Source: Phycisphaerales bacterium (GTDB lineage Bacteria; Planctomycetota; Phycisphaerae; Sedimentisphaerales; Anaerobacaceae). From it: a stretch of DNA of 57,445 nucleotides. The position numbers were made by a program, and so were the translations under genes. Positions 9,040 through 18,369 of this stretch are shown in pieces (the first letter of the stretch is position 1; each line of letters starts with the position of its first letter). Under the pieces are notes generated by a model. The model ran no database searches, was not told the origin of the DNA, and saw only the letters and a list, made by a program, of their open reading frames with translations. The DNA lies in assembly GCA_020352215.1 (NCBI GenBank), contig CP070675.1, positions 3,284,224-3,341,668 on the forward strand. Reading direction: 5' to 3'.

Positions 9040-10299
9040 TCAAAGTAGAGACCTTATCCGGGTATCCAGCGCGTTCTGGTCAGTGGCAAAGGAGCAGAAC
9101 GCACTGAGATTCATCAGCGCGTCCAGGCCAATCTCGCCACGGGTGAGTCTGTCTCTCCACTTCCCGTATATAGGAATCTTCCCGTCAGCGGTTGCTGTCA
9201 GGATATCATCCTCGGAGTAATCCGGCAAAAAGTCGGGGTAACCTGCGTGAGCAAAATACGTGCAAATTTCAGCCGGTGTCAGAGTTTCAATGTCCTGTTC
9301 AAGCAACTCGTCGACCGCCTTCCGGAAGCGCTCGGGGATATCCCAAAGCGTTTCTATTCCAAAGTCCTCCACGCGAGCAAATTCGCCAAGCTTCACAGGT
9401 GGATCCTGTTCAACCTGCCGTGACAGCCCTTTGATGGGATTCTGTTCATATTGAGCAGCCACCTTGGGCGGCATAGTGAACACGTCAAGTCCTCCAAGTG
9501 CTGGAATCTGACCACCTTCTCTCATGCTTGCGCCAATGAGCAGGCTGCGAGTCCTCTTGGCCTGTCGAAGGCTTAGCAACTCCCTCTGTGTCGCTAAGGT
9601 GGCCTTCTCGCCAACGTTCTTCCCGTCCCCAAGGCCATTGTCGACGACGAAAACGTTTAGTCTGCCCATGAAGACGTTAACAAAGGCAGGTTTAGCAAAC
9701 AACGCCGCCAAATAGTTCTGCCTGGCAGAGAAACCCAATGTGAAATTGACCGGAGCGCCAAGCTGGCTCAGTTCGCGGGTAGCCAGAAGGCCGGCAGCTG
9801 TAAATGGGATCTTAACGTAGAAGCGCTCAGGACAAATGTCATAGTAGCGCTTCCCGTAGGCGACTGTGCGCTCGACGTCGTGTCCGAGATCGGTATGGAC
9901 CTCGACACTCACGTAGGCATCGAACTCCTCGACCAGCCTCAGAGCATGGTACGCGTTGAGCACGAAAGCGATTTCAAGAACGAGCCGCTGCTCGTCAATG
10001 TCCGGCGCGACTCCTCGGATGGCTTCGGCGGTCTCACGAACCAGTTCATCGTAGATGCCCTTCTGAACTTCCTTATTCAGGAGTGTATTGTTAGTCGTAA
10101 GTGCCTCAAAATCCGAGCACCACAGCCTCTCAGCTTCTTCGATATCTCCTGTATCGAGCCACAGTCGCGTCCCGAGATCGCGAACATTGCGCCACACGGC
10201 TTTTTCCTTCAGCGGCACGTTAGGTCTTCCGAATTGATGTGAGAAGTTCTTGCGTGAGATACGGCGTGTGACGGCGGTGACTGCTGCTGGATCGATCAT
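9040..10299 (-). CDS. tal: Transaldolase
   Basis: Transfers a dihydroxyacetone unit between sugar phosphates in the nonoxidative pentose phosphate pathway. The 419-residue product has the barrel signatures TRLWLDTGD (strand 1), ALTTNNTLLN, and FYVKIPFTAAG with the Schiff-base Lys at about residue 163. GAPVNFTLGFS and FMGRLNVFV follow. It is longer than classical TalB (about 317) or TalC (about 215) owing to a C-terminal extension of roughly 100 residues (from about 310). The ATG at 10299 is chosen because AGGAG lies eight bases upstream; an in-frame upstream start would run into the phosphoketolase gene. The 29-bp gap after phosphoketolase makes an operon in which Tal can supply or drain phosphoketolase substrates. 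Confidence 0.92.
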   Translation of the reverse strand: MIDPAAVTAVTRRISRKNFSHQFGRPNVPLKEKAVWRNVRDLGTRLWLDTGDIEEAERLWCSDFEALTTNNTLLNKEVQKGIYDELVRETAEAIRGVAPDIDEQRLVLEIAFVLNAYHALRLVEEFDAYVSVEVHTDLGHDVERTVAYGKRYYDICPERFYVKIPFTAAGLLATRELSQLGAPVNFTLGFSARQNYLAALFAKPAFVNVFMGRLNVFVVDNGLGDGKNVGEKATLATQRELLSLRQAKRTRSLLIGASMREGGQIPALGGLDVFTMPPKVAAQYEQNPIKGLSRQVEQDPPVKLGEFARVEDFGIETLWDIPERFRKAVDELLEQDIETLTPAEICTYFAHAGYPDFLPDYSEDDILTATADGKIPIYGKWRDRLTRGEIGLDALMNLSAFCSFATDQNALDTRIRSLL

Positions 10300-10328
10300 C
10301 GTGACTCTCCTAAACCCGGAATGTCTGC

Positions 10329-12740
10329 CTACGGGTGGGAATCTTTCTTCCAATTCCACTGGCGAATCTCAGGCATATCCTGCCCATACTTCTCGATGTA
10401 TCGCTCATGTTCGATAAGCTTGTTCCGGACGTGCTGTTTGATGTAGGCGGCCATATACCCGAGCTTTGGGACGCGGTCGATGACGTCGGCCACGAGATCG
10501 AAACGGTCCAGATCATTGCGCACGAGCATGTCGAAAGGCGTGGTGGTTGTTCCCTCTTCCTTGTATCCTCTTACGTGCAGGTTCTTGTGGTTTGTCCGTC
10601 GGTAGGTGAGCCTATGGATGAGCCAAGGGTAGCCGTGGTAAGCAAAGATGATGGGCTTGTCCGTCGTAAAGAGTGTATCAAACTCCTTGTCGGTCAGACC
10701 GTGCGGATGTTCTTCTTTAGGCTGCAGCGTCATCAGGTCAACCACGTTGACTACACGCACCTTCAGGTCCGGCGCATGCTCACGGAGTAGTTGAACAGCT
10801 GCGAGCGTCTCCAGGGTTGGAACATCTCCTGCGCAAGCCATCACCACATCTGGCTCACTGCCCCTGTCATTGCTTGCCCATTCCCAGATGCCGATGCCAT
10901 ACGTACAGTGCTTGATCGCTGCATCCATATCGAGCCACTGCGGCTGCGGCTGCTTGCCTGCTATAATGACATTTATGTAGTCACGGCTTCGCAAGCAGTG
11001 ATCCACCACAGACAACAGCGTGTTCGCGTCCGGTGGGAAATACACGCGGACCACATCGGCCTTCTTATTCACCACGTGATCGATGAAGCCTGGATCCTGA
11101 TGGCTGAAGCCGTTGTGATCCTGCCGCCAGACATGCGAGGTCAGCAGGTAATTGAGGGAGGCGATCGGCCTGCGCCACGGAATCTCCTTGCGTGTGACTT
11201 TCAGCCACTTAGCGTGTTGGTTGAACATGGAGTCCACGATATGGATAAAAGCCTCGTAACACGAAAAAAATCCGTGTCGGCCGGTTAGCAAATATCCTTC
11301 CAACCATCCCTGGCATGTGTGCTCACTTAGAATCTCCATAACTCTGCCATCGGGTGCAAGATGATCATCTTCCGGCAGCTTCTCGGCCATCCACGTGCGG
11401 TTGGTCGACTCGAACAAGGCGCCGAGACGATTGGACTCAGTCTCGTCCGGACCGAACACTCGGAAATTTCGCTGCTTCTTGTTCAAGTTCATGATGTCTC
11501 GCAGGAAACGGCCCAGGACCCGGATGGACTCGGCGGTGACTACACCAGGTTCGGGCACGTCGATCGCATAATCCTCAAATTCCGGTATCCGGAGGTCTTT
11601 CAAGAGAAGTCCGCCGTTGGCGTGCGGGTTGGCGCCCATGCGCCGATCACCGCTTGGGGACAGGCTTGCTATTTCCGGAATAAGGGTTCCGTTTTTGTCG
11701 AACAACTCGTCGGGCTTATAGCTCTTCATCCATTGCTCAAGCAGCTTGATATGTCCTGGTTTCTCCGACAGCTGCGAAAGCGGTACTTGGTGCGACCGCC
11801 AATAGCCTTCGGTCTTGAGTCCATCGACCTCCTTCGGCCCTGTCCAACCCTTTGGTGTTCTCAGAATGATCATGGGCCACCGGGGCCGCGTCGCCTTGCC
11901 CTCACCGCGTGCTACTCTTTGGATCTTCTTGATTTCCTTAAATACAACGTCGAAGGTTTTCGCCAATAGCTGGTGCATGATCTCCGGCTCCGAACCCTCT
12001 ACGAGATAAGGCTTGTATCCGTAGCCAGTAAACAAGGCCTTGAGTTCTTCTTCGCTGATTCGTGCCAGGACCGTTGGATTGGCAATCTTGTAACCATTCA
12101 AGTGCAGGATAGGCAGCACGGCACCATCGTCAATCGGATTGAGGAACTTGTTGGAATGCCAGGCCGTGGCGAGTGCCCCAGTCTCCGCCTCACCGTCACC
12201 AACCACGCACGCGACGATTAGGTCGGGATTGTCAAAGGCGGCGCCATAAGCATGAGAAAGTGCATAGCCAAGCTCGCCTCCCTCGTGGATCGAACCCGGC
12301 GTCTCCGGGGCCGCATGGCTCGGGATCCCTCCTGGAAACGAAAACTGTTTGAACAACTTCTTCATTCCAACAGCGTCGTAAGAGATATTTGGGTACAGCT
12401 CGCTGTAGGTTCCCTCCAAGTAGGTGCTGGCTACCATTGCCGGTCCACCGTGACCGGGGCCGCAGATGTAAATGACATTGAGGTCCCGGTCCTTGATAAT
12501 GCGGTTGAGATGGACATAGATAAAATTGAGACCCGGCGTCGTCCCCCAGTGCCCCAAGAGCCTTGGCTTGATGTGCTTGAGTTTCAGAGGTTCTTCCAGG
12601 AGGGGATTGTCGTACAGGTAAATCTGGCCGACCGATAGGTAGTTTGCGGCCCGCCAGTATGCATCCAGCAATCTCAAATCTCCTTTGGATAGAGGTCCCT
12701 CTTTACTTGCCCTTCTGGTGGTCGTGTGCGTCCCGCTCAT
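10329..12740 (-). CDS. xfp: Xylulose-5-P/fructose-6-P phosphoketolase
   Basis: A thiamine-diphosphate enzyme that splits xylulose-5-P or fructose-6-P with phosphate, giving acetyl phosphate plus glyceraldehyde-3-P or erythrose-4-P. The 803 residues match the family length of about 790-830. Marks include [44 protein letters not shown] split around residue 140, the ThDP motif [29 protein letters not shown], and the C-terminal [11 protein letters not shown] region. The ATG has an excellent GGGAGGA at six bases. First gene of an operon with transaldolase. Acetate kinase 1.8 kb away can turn its acetyl phosphate into acetate and ATP. Confidence 0.97.
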   Translation of the reverse strand: MSGTHTTTRRASKEGPLSKGDLRLLDAYWRAANYLSVGQIYLYDNPLLEEPLKLKHIKPRLLGHWGTTPGLNFIYVHLNRIIKDRDLNVIYICGPGHGGPAMVASTYLEGTYSELYPNISYDAVGMKKLFKQFSFPGGIPSHAAPETPGSIHEGGELGYALSHAYGAAFDNPDLIVACVVGDGEAETGALATAWHSNKFLNPIDDGAVLPILHLNGYKIANPTVLARISEEELKALFTGYGYKPYLVEGSEPEIMHQLLAKTFDVVFKEIKKIQRVARGEGKATRPRWPMIILRTPKGWTGPKEVDGLKTEGYWRSHQVPLSQLSEKPGHIKLLEQWMKSYKPDELFDKNGTLIPEIASLSPSGDRRMGANPHANGGLLLKDLRIPEFEDYAIDVPEPGVVTAESIRVLGRFLRDIMNLNKKQRNFRVFGPDETESNRLGALFESTNRTWMAEKLPEDDHLAPDGRVMEILSEHTCQGWLEGYLLTGRHGFFSCYEAFIHIVDSMFNQHAKWLKVTRKEIPWRRPIASLNYLLTSHVWRQDHNGFSHQDPGFIDHVVNKKADVVRVYFPPDANTLLSVVDHCLRSRDYINVIIAGKQPQPQWLDMDAAIKHCTYGIGIWEWASNDRGSEPDVVMACAGDVPTLETLAAVQLLREHAPDLKVRVVNVVDLMTLQPKEEHPHGLTDKEFDTLFTTDKPIIFAYHGYPWLIHRLTYRRTNHKNLHVRGYKEEGTTTTPFDMLVRNDLDRFDLVADVIDRVPKLGYMAAYIKQHVRNKLIEHERYIEKYGQDMPEIRQWNWKKDSHP

Positions 12741-12818
12741 GGCATCCTCCCTGTGTGTTCATGTTCATCCAGGTCGTTATTCTTAGATGAGAGCGTAGTC
12801 CAGCTTCACTTCGAGCGC

Positions 12819-12847
12819 ATCCTACCACTCAGACACACAGGCGTCAA
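12819..12847 (-). promoter_or_regulatory. Candidate promoter for xfp-tal
   Basis: On the minus strand: TTGACG (12847-12842), 17-nt spacer, TAGGAT (12824-12819). Predicted start near 12812, giving a leader of about 70 nt before the phosphoketolase ATG. Confidence 0.5.
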
Positions 12848-13072
12848 TCCATGGAATGGTGTTGATGTGCGACTGCACTGGTGGCATTAGCTGAAATGTT
12901 GAATCCTTAACGGCCTTGTGAGAGGTTTTGCCTCTTAGAGGAGCCACTTCCAGGAGCCCACAATAGCATCCCCGAGTTAGAGAGCCTGGTACTCAAACGC
13001 AGATCAGAAGCCACGAAGACCGGGCGTTTTCGGATTCTCGCCGTCTGTCTACAGCGCATGGTTTCGCGCATC
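12848..13072. other. Part of the 530-bp xfp/GH130 divergent intergenic region
   Basis: The whole region 12741-13271 lacks a credible gene; overlapping short frames on both strands are not convincing. It holds the divergent promoters and the palindrome listed separately. A small GAGAGG-TTTTG-CCTCT hairpin near 12910-12926 is too weak to interpret. Confidence 0.45.
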
Positions 13073-13101
13073 TTGCCAATTATGAGCACCGCGATTACAA
13101 T
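13073..13101 (+). promoter_or_regulatory. Candidate promoter for GH130 gene
   Basis: TTGCCA (13073-13078), 17-nt spacer, TACAAT (13096-13101), each matching five of six consensus bases. The transcript would start near 13108 and carry a leader of about 160 nt that includes the palindrome at 13208-13224. Confidence 0.42.
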
Positions 13102-13207
13102 CTGCTGTCCATCGAGGCCCGGCTGCGCATCGTGCCCAAGTCCTGCGTCGCATGTATGGGTACGTGGACAGCCGGCGATGAGGCCAGCCTCCAGAAATGT
13201 AGGTGAT

Positions 13208-13224
13208 GGTCTGACCGTCAGACC
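13208..13224. promoter_or_regulatory. 17-bp perfect palindrome, candidate operator
   Basis: GGTCTGAC-C-GTCAGACC has two perfect 8-bp arms around one central base, 47 bp upstream of the GH130 start codon. Symmetry and length fit a dimeric repressor site or a tight hairpin in the leader. No copy was noticed elsewhere in the window, and no regulator gene is adjacent. Confidence 0.5.
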
Positions 13225-13271
13225 GATATCTCGTCGCTATATGAAAACCAACGCTGTCATGAGGTCGAGAA

Positions 13272-14216
13272 ATGAAGCCGATATTCAACCGTTCATCAGC
13301 TAACCCGATTCTGACACCTCAAAGCATGCCATTCTCTGCAGAGGCAGTTTTGAATCCTGGCGCGACCGAGCACGATGGTGAGATTGTTCTGCTGCTCAGG
13401 GTGGAGGGTACGAGCGGCTATTCGAGCATTCACGTTGCCCGCAGCCACAATGGAGTCACTGACTGGAAGATCGAAACCAAGCCATTGCTCAAACACGGTG
13501 AGGCCCGGTGGCGCTATGAGAAATGGGGGTGTGAAGACGCCCGCGTGACGTTCTTACCTGAAGAGGGCCTTTATTACATTGCGTACACCGCCTATTCGCC
13601 CGCTGGCGCGGGTGTTGCATTGGCCAAGACCCGGGACTTCACACGGGCGGAGCGCACGGGGCTGGTAATGTCTCCGAATAATAAGGACGCTTGCCTCTTT
13701 CCTCAGAGGTTTGGCGGCAAATGGGCACTTCTGCATAGGCCTGACGCCGGTGGAGGAGTCGAGAGCATTTGGATAGCGTACTCTCCAGACCTGGCGCACT
13801 GGGGCTATCCGCGCTGTGTACTGCCCGAAGGCAGCGGGGCAGCGTGGGATGCCCTAAAGGTCGGTGCGGGTCCGCCCCCTATTTTGACCAAACACGGCTG
13901 GCTCTTGCTGTACCACGGGGTGAAAGGATACGCAGGCCAACTCATCTATCGGGTGGGTGCGGCACTTCTGGATACTGAGAAACCACACAAGGTGATAGCC
14001 CGATCCCCAAGGGCCATCTTCAAGGCCTCAGAACTGTACGAGTCCACAGGCTTGATACCGAACGTCGTCTTTCCGACCGGCATGGTGCTGCGAGGCGAAG
14101 AACTGTGGATCTATTACGGGGCTGCAGACACGTGTGTCTGTCTTGCAACGGTAGGGCTCCAGGATGTCCTGAACACCCTTGAAGAGGAGCCGGAACGTGC
14201 GCGCGAAACCACGTGA
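13272..14216 (+). CDS. GH130 family beta-mannoside/glycoside phosphorylase-like protein
   Basis: A 314-residue cytoplasmic five-bladed beta-propeller of the GH130 family. Members phosphorolyse beta-1,4-mannosyl-glucose or mannooligosaccharides to mannose-1-phosphate; some members are hydrolases. Blade motifs seen are NPGATEHDGEIVLLLRVE, YEKWGCEDARVTFLP (the GxEDxR substrate/acid region), NKDACLFPQRFGGKW with the conserved Lys-Asp, the YHGVK turn, and YYGAADTCVCLA at the end. The ATG has GAGG seven bases upstream. No signal peptide is present, so it acts on imported sugar. It lies between the phosphoketolase operon and acetate kinase but on the opposite strand, with its own promoter and palindrome. 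The precise linkage cannot be told from sequence. Confidence 0.9.
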   Translation: MKPIFNRSSANPILTPQSMPFSAEAVLNPGATEHDGEIVLLLRVEGTSGYSSIHVARSHNGVTDWKIETKPLLKHGEARWRYEKWGCEDARVTFLPEEGLYYIAYTAYSPAGAGVALAKTRDFTRAERTGLVMSPNNKDACLFPQRFGGKWALLHRPDAGGGVESIWIAYSPDLAHWGYPRCVLPEGSGAAWDALKVGAGPPPILTKHGWLLLYHGVKGYAGQLIYRVGAALLDTEKPHKVIARSPRAIFKASELYESTGLIPNVVFPTGMVLRGEELWIYYGAADTCVCLATVGLQDVLNTLEEEPERARETT

Positions 14217-14493
14217 GCGTGCCTTGCGGCTAACCGCCTTAGCAGTGTCGAAGGTGCCATGGAGCCATTCCCACTGACAGGCCTGTGAAGAGTCTTGATT
14301 CTCTGCGATCCGCCGAAGCCTGAAGGCCTCACATAGTGCTGCCCACAATTGGCTGGAGGGTTCTGCGTTGCTGCGCAGAAGCTCCCGTTCTGGCGTGGCG
14401 GCACGGCTTCTTGGGCAAACCCGCGCCTGGCAGCGCATCCTGCATGTACTTCGGCCTGAGGCCGCCCCAAGCTAATCACTGCAACTTGGGCAC

Positions 14494-15714
14494 CTACTCT
14501 CGCCCGGTTCCTTTAGGGTCCATACGGCTCCCTGTCATCGTCTCGTATGTCAACTGAGCTATCGATAGTTCCTCGTTTGCAGGAATCGTCATCGCCCTGA
14601 CCTTCGAGTCCACCGGGGAAAATATGACCATGTTCTCCCGGTTCTTCTCCTTATCGATTCTCAGGCCGAGGTACTTGAAATTAGCGAGAATCTTCGCCCG
14701 CAGATACGGGCTGTTCTCACCTATCCCGGCAGTGAAGACAATCGCATCCACGCCATCCATCGCTGCAACGTAGGCACCTACATATTTCTGGATTCTGTAG
14801 ACGAACACGTCGATGGCCAGTTGGGACGCTTTGTCTCCGGCATGGGCTGCGGCCAAGACATCGCGCATATCGCTCTTACCACAAAGTCCCTTCAGTCCGC
14901 TTTTCTTGCTGAGGATGTCTCTAATGTCTTTTGCACCGAGGCCGAGATCTTCCATGAAGTACAGCAGAATGCCTGGATCTACGTCCCCCGACCGCGTACT
15001 CATGACCACACCTTCAAACGTCGTCAGCCCCATGGACGTATCGATGCTCTTACCATCTTTGAATGCTGTGACAGATGATCCGCTGCCGAGGTGGCAAGTT
15101 ACTATGCGCAGGTTCTCAACGGACCTGCTGAGAGCTTCTGCAGCTTTGCTTGCGGCGTACCGATGGCTAATGCCGTGGAACCCATACCTGCGAATATTGT
15201 GTTTTGCGCACAAGTCCCTCGGCAGGGCGTACAGGTGAGCCTTTTCAGGAACAGTATGATGCGCCGCGGTATCAAAGACGGCTACATTGGGTACGCCGAC
15301 CAGCACATCCTGGCATATCTCAATCCCCGCTAAGTTGGCTGGGTTGTGCAGAGGCGCGTACCGTGCGTGCCCCTTGATGACTCGAATTACGTCTGCATCA
15401 ACGAGCACGGCACGAGTGAGGCTACCGCCGTGTACCACTCTGTGGCCAGCAACATCTACACCCCATCCCCCTTTTCTACGAAGGCCCTTCTCACCTGCCA
15501 AAACCTTGAATATGGCCTTCAGAGCCTCGCGATGGCTTGGCCAGGAGCCTGCGATCGTGCGTTCTTCGCCGGCGCTGCCCTGGTGAGAAAGAACCGAGTC
15601 ACTGAAGCCTATTTTGTTTGCAGTGCCCTTCACCAGCACCTGGTACTCTCTGCCGGCATCGAAGAGCTTGTACTTGACGCTGCTCGAACCACAGTTGATT
15701 ACTAAGATTCTCAT
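14494..15714 (-). CDS. ackA: Acetate kinase
   Basis: Converts acetyl phosphate and ADP to acetate and ATP, and the reverse. The 406-residue product has the full family signature: VINCGSSSVKYKLF at the N-terminus, HRVVHGG, FDTAAHHTVP (catalytic Asp), RRYGFHGISHRY, CHLGSGSSV, STRSGDVDPG (catalytic Arg) and FTAGIGENS near the C-terminus. The ATG at 15714 (MRILVINCGSS) is chosen because all relatives begin there; the upstream GTG would add seven residues. The ribosome site is weak (GGGCAAG). No phosphotransacetylase is nearby, which fits acetyl phosphate coming from the neighbouring phosphoketolase. It converges with the GH130 gene; the 277 bp between them hold no strong terminator. Confidence 0.97.
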   Translation of the reverse strand: MRILVINCGSSSVKYKLFDAGREYQVLVKGTANKIGFSDSVLSHQGSAGEERTIAGSWPSHREALKAIFKVLAGEKGLRRKGGWGVDVAGHRVVHGGSLTRAVLVDADVIRVIKGHARYAPLHNPANLAGIEICQDVLVGVPNVAVFDTAAHHTVPEKAHLYALPRDLCAKHNIRRYGFHGISHRYAASKAAEALSRSVENLRIVTCHLGSGSSVTAFKDGKSIDTSMGLTTFEGVVMSTRSGDVDPGILLYFMEDLGLGAKDIRDILSKKSGLKGLCGKSDMRDVLAAAHAGDKASQLAIDVFVYRIQKYVGAYVAAMDGVDAIVFTAGIGENSPYLRAKILANFKYLGLRIDKEKNRENMVIFSPVDSKVRAMTIPANEELSIAQLTYETMTGSRMDPKGTGRE

Positions 15715-15735
15715 TTCTTGCCCACCAACCGCCAC

Positions 15736-16029
15736 GAAACCATACAGGCGCAGAGCCTAAAATCAGCTGAGTCAGGCCCTATGGAGCCGCTCTGCTGATC
15801 GTGCGTTCTGGCCACCAGACAGAGCAAGGTGTACTAAGCCGGGCCTGCAACACTATATGCTACGGTGCGAACCTCGTCAAAGCAAGGGACGCTATCTGTT
15901 CACCGCAAATGACAACCGCCTTTGCGATGTGTGGGCTGCCCAGACTCACCTTACGACGCGAACGGTCACTTCTTCGCCTCAAGAGACCCGGAACCGCCTA
16001 GGCACGTGTGAAGCCGTGGACACCGGAAT
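15736..16029. other. Intergenic, nothing recognised
   Basis: Roughly 300 bp between ackA and the CNNM gene, both on the minus strand. A weak TATGGT box 20-odd bases upstream of ackA has no good -35 partner. Confidence 0.4.
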
Positions 16030-17040
16030 TCACCACGCTGCCAGTGCACCCAGCAGTTCTTCGGCGAGATCCTTCATAGTGACGATGCCGACAGGTTTGC
16101 TGCGACCGGATCGCGACGTCCGGGTTACGAGCATGATCTTCAGCTTGTCACGCTGCATAAGGTCAATCGCATCCGTGACAGGCGTGTCGGCTTCGAGTCT
16201 GTGTACGGGCTTGACGAATTCGTGTAGCGACTGAAAAGGCTTGTCCGAACCCAGTGCTTGGTAGACGTTGACAAAGCCTGCGATGTTCTGTGCAGAGCCT
16301 TCGTAGACGAGCATGCGGGTAAAAGCGTGGCCTTTCAACATGCCCAGCAGCGTGTCACGATCACAGTCTATCCCGACTTTTTCCACTTTGCTTATGTTTG
16401 TCACTACTTCCTTAACCGGGGTGGCCGAGGCAATGACCAGGCGATTCATGATTCCAACCTGGACCCCCGTCAGGAATCCCTCGTCCTGAGTGTCTCGAAG
16501 GATGGCCGCGATCTCATGTTTTTGTTGAGACTGAGCGGCTATCTTGGAGGGTACCGGTGTATGGGTAAGCTTGGCGAAAAGCGAGGACACTAATTGCATG
16601 AGTCGTATAGCCCCAGACCAGCGCAGTATCTTGTAGGATCCGTACAGAACCGGCGAGACCAAGGGCATCAAGGCATCCGCGCGATATAGAAAGAGATTCT
16701 TGGGGATCAGCTCCGAAAACACAAACAGGATCGGTGTCGTTATCAAGGTGGCAACCCACTCCGCAGCATGGGCTGTTTCGGCACTACCTATCAACATCAT
16801 GGTTACCGTGCTGGTGGCCGCGTGTACCGACAAATTGGTACCGATTAAGGTCGCCACGAGCAGCCCTGGACTGTCTCGGAGCGTCTTGGCCAACAACTGA
16901 GACAGACGGTGCTTCTTTTCCATCGCCAGGCGCAGGCGCACACGACTAAGCTGATACATACCCGTCTCAGCCCCGGCGAATAGTCCGGTCAAGACCACGG
17001 CCAAGCCGACGATCAGGATGGGAAGCAACTCATGTATCAT
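16030..17040 (-). CDS. CNNM (DUF21) transmembrane protein with CBS pair
   Basis: A 336-residue member of the CNNM/CorC-like group linked to Mg2+ or other divalent-cation efflux. The DUF21 membrane domain covers about residues 1-165, with helices at roughly 8-28, 60-80, 90-115 and 125-145. It contains LFAGAETGMYQLSR and VFSELIPKNLFLYRAD, the family's GxETA-like and SEIxPK-like motifs. A CBS pair follows at about 195-330, ending TSRSGRSKPVGIVTMKDLAEELLG. Unlike its neighbour it lacks the C-terminal CorC/HlyC domain. Its ATG at 17040 overlaps the end of the upstream paralogue by 11 bp with no clear Shine-Dalgarno, pointing to translational coupling; a TTG at 17049 is an alternative. Confidence 0.88.
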   Translation of the reverse strand: MIHELLPILIVGLAVVLTGLFAGAETGMYQLSRVRLRLAMEKKHRLSQLLAKTLRDSPGLLVATLIGTNLSVHAATSTVTMMLIGSAETAHAAEWVATLITTPILFVFSELIPKNLFLYRADALMPLVSPVLYGSYKILRWSGAIRLMQLVSSLFAKLTHTPVPSKIAAQSQQKHEIAAILRDTQDEGFLTGVQVGIMNRLVIASATPVKEVVTNISKVEKVGIDCDRDTLLGMLKGHAFTRMLVYEGSAQNIAGFVNVYQALGSDKPFQSLHEFVKPVHRLEADTPVTDAIDLMQRDKLKIMLVTRTSRSGRSKPVGIVTMKDLAEELLGALAAW

Positions 17041-18286
17041 GATTAACAATGGTCAACATCACGGTCCGCACGCGATGTCTTTGCATGCGTTCGACTTTGA
17101 ACTGGAGATTTTTCCAATGTGTGGTGTCACCCGCTTTGGGTATGCGTCCCAAAAGGGCCGTTACCCAGCCACCCACGGTGGTGATATCGCTCTGGGCGGG
17201 ACTCACGCCGAATGTCTTGATCCAGTCATGGATGGGGAGATTCCCAGACAGTCGATACTGGGACGGCCCGAGTTGCTCGACTGGTTCGGCGGCTTCGTCA
17301 GATTGCAGCGGGCCAAACAACTCCTCTGCAACATCCTCTATGGATACGGAGCCGGACACACCGCCGAACTCGTCCACCACAGCCGCCGTATCCGTCCGCA
17401 TCTTCCGGAGAAATTGCAGGAGTGCCTCTACGGTCTTCTGTTCGGGCACGAATTGCACCGGCCGCATCACCTCACGCAGTGACCTTCTCGGTTGAAGCAG
17501 GAGATCACGAATGTCGACCTTTCCGAGCACATTGTCCGGTGAGCCGTCGTAGACGTACAGCGTCGTCAGACAATGATCCAGCATCCGTTTTCGCATCTTT
17601 GCGGGAGATTTGGATATGTCACAGGCTACCATGTCCACACGAGGGCGCATGACATGGCTCACTTTGAGCAGGCTGAAGTCGACGACCTCTGAAAAGAGAC
17701 GGCCTTGATGAGCGGTGATCAAACCGCGCTCTCGAGTAGCGTCAACTAAGGCCTTGAACTCATTGCCCGTCACCGATTTTGGATGCCTTCTCGGCCCGAG
17801 CAGAACTCGAAGAGCCGGCTCAGCCACCACGAGTCGAAACAGCGCAACAACCGGCGAAAGAATCCTGACCAGTATGACAGTCGGGGCGGCGGCCAGCGTG
17901 CTGAATCGTTCCGGGTTCGCGTAGGAGACGGATTTCGGCAGAATCTCGCCGAACAGGACCAGTGTGAGAAAGGTGGAAAGGGCAACAACTGCGGCAACGG
18001 GTACGCCTGCCTGCTGCTCGACCTTCAGCATAAGGACGCTCGAGGTGGCAAAAAAGAGCGTATTGACGATGAGATTTCCGAGCAAGAGGGACCCCAGGAG
18101 GTCACTTGGTCGATCCAGCAGATCCGCAACCAGGCGACGCAGTCTGCGCCGGGACTCCCTCAGCGACTTGACCTGCCGCCTGGACAAGCTAAAGAATGCG
18201 GTTTCGGTGCCGGAGCAATAGGCCGAGCCGCATAAGAATAACGCCATTAGCAGGAACCGGCCAATTTGTCCCAGTGTTTCGACCAT
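17030..18286 (-). CDS. HlyC/CorC-type CNNM protein with CBS and transporter-associated domains
   Basis: A 418-residue inner-membrane protein with the complete family layout. The DUF21 domain lies at about 1-175 (SAYCSGTETAFFSLSRRQ, LFGEILPKSVSYANPERF). The CBS pair at about 210-335 has VMRPRVDMVACD and VVDEFGGVSGSVSIEDVAEELFG. The CorC_HlyC domain at about 340-412 has YRLSGNLPIHDWIKTFG and TVGGWVTALLGRIPKAGD. The family is tied to Mg2+/Co2+ efflux; the haemolysin name is historical. First gene of a two-gene overlapping operon with a shorter paralogue. Tandem unequal CNNM pairs may form heteromers, which is inference. The ribosome site is weak; the ATG at 18286 is the only reasonable start. 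Confidence 0.92.
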   Translation of the reverse strand: MVETLGQIGRFLLMALFLCGSAYCSGTETAFFSLSRRQVKSLRESRRRLRRLVADLLDRPSDLLGSLLLGNLIVNTLFFATSSVLMLKVEQQAGVPVAAVVALSTFLTLVLFGEILPKSVSYANPERFSTLAAAPTVILVRILSPVVALFRLVVAEPALRVLLGPRRHPKSVTGNEFKALVDATRERGLITAHQGRLFSEVVDFSLLKVSHVMRPRVDMVACDISKSPAKMRKRMLDHCLTTLYVYDGSPDNVLGKVDIRDLLLQPRRSLREVMRPVQFVPEQKTVEALLQFLRKMRTDTAAVVDEFGGVSGSVSIEDVAEELFGPLQSDEAAEPVEQLGPSQYRLSGNLPIHDWIKTFGVSPAQSDITTVGGWVTALLGRIPKAGDTTHWKNLQFKVERMQRHRVRTVMLTIVNHDT

Positions 18287-18369
18287 AGCCTATTCTACTC
18301 TATATTCCGCAAGATGTGATGATTCACATCGGCGTATCCATTGGCAACTGCATTTCGACGACCACATCA

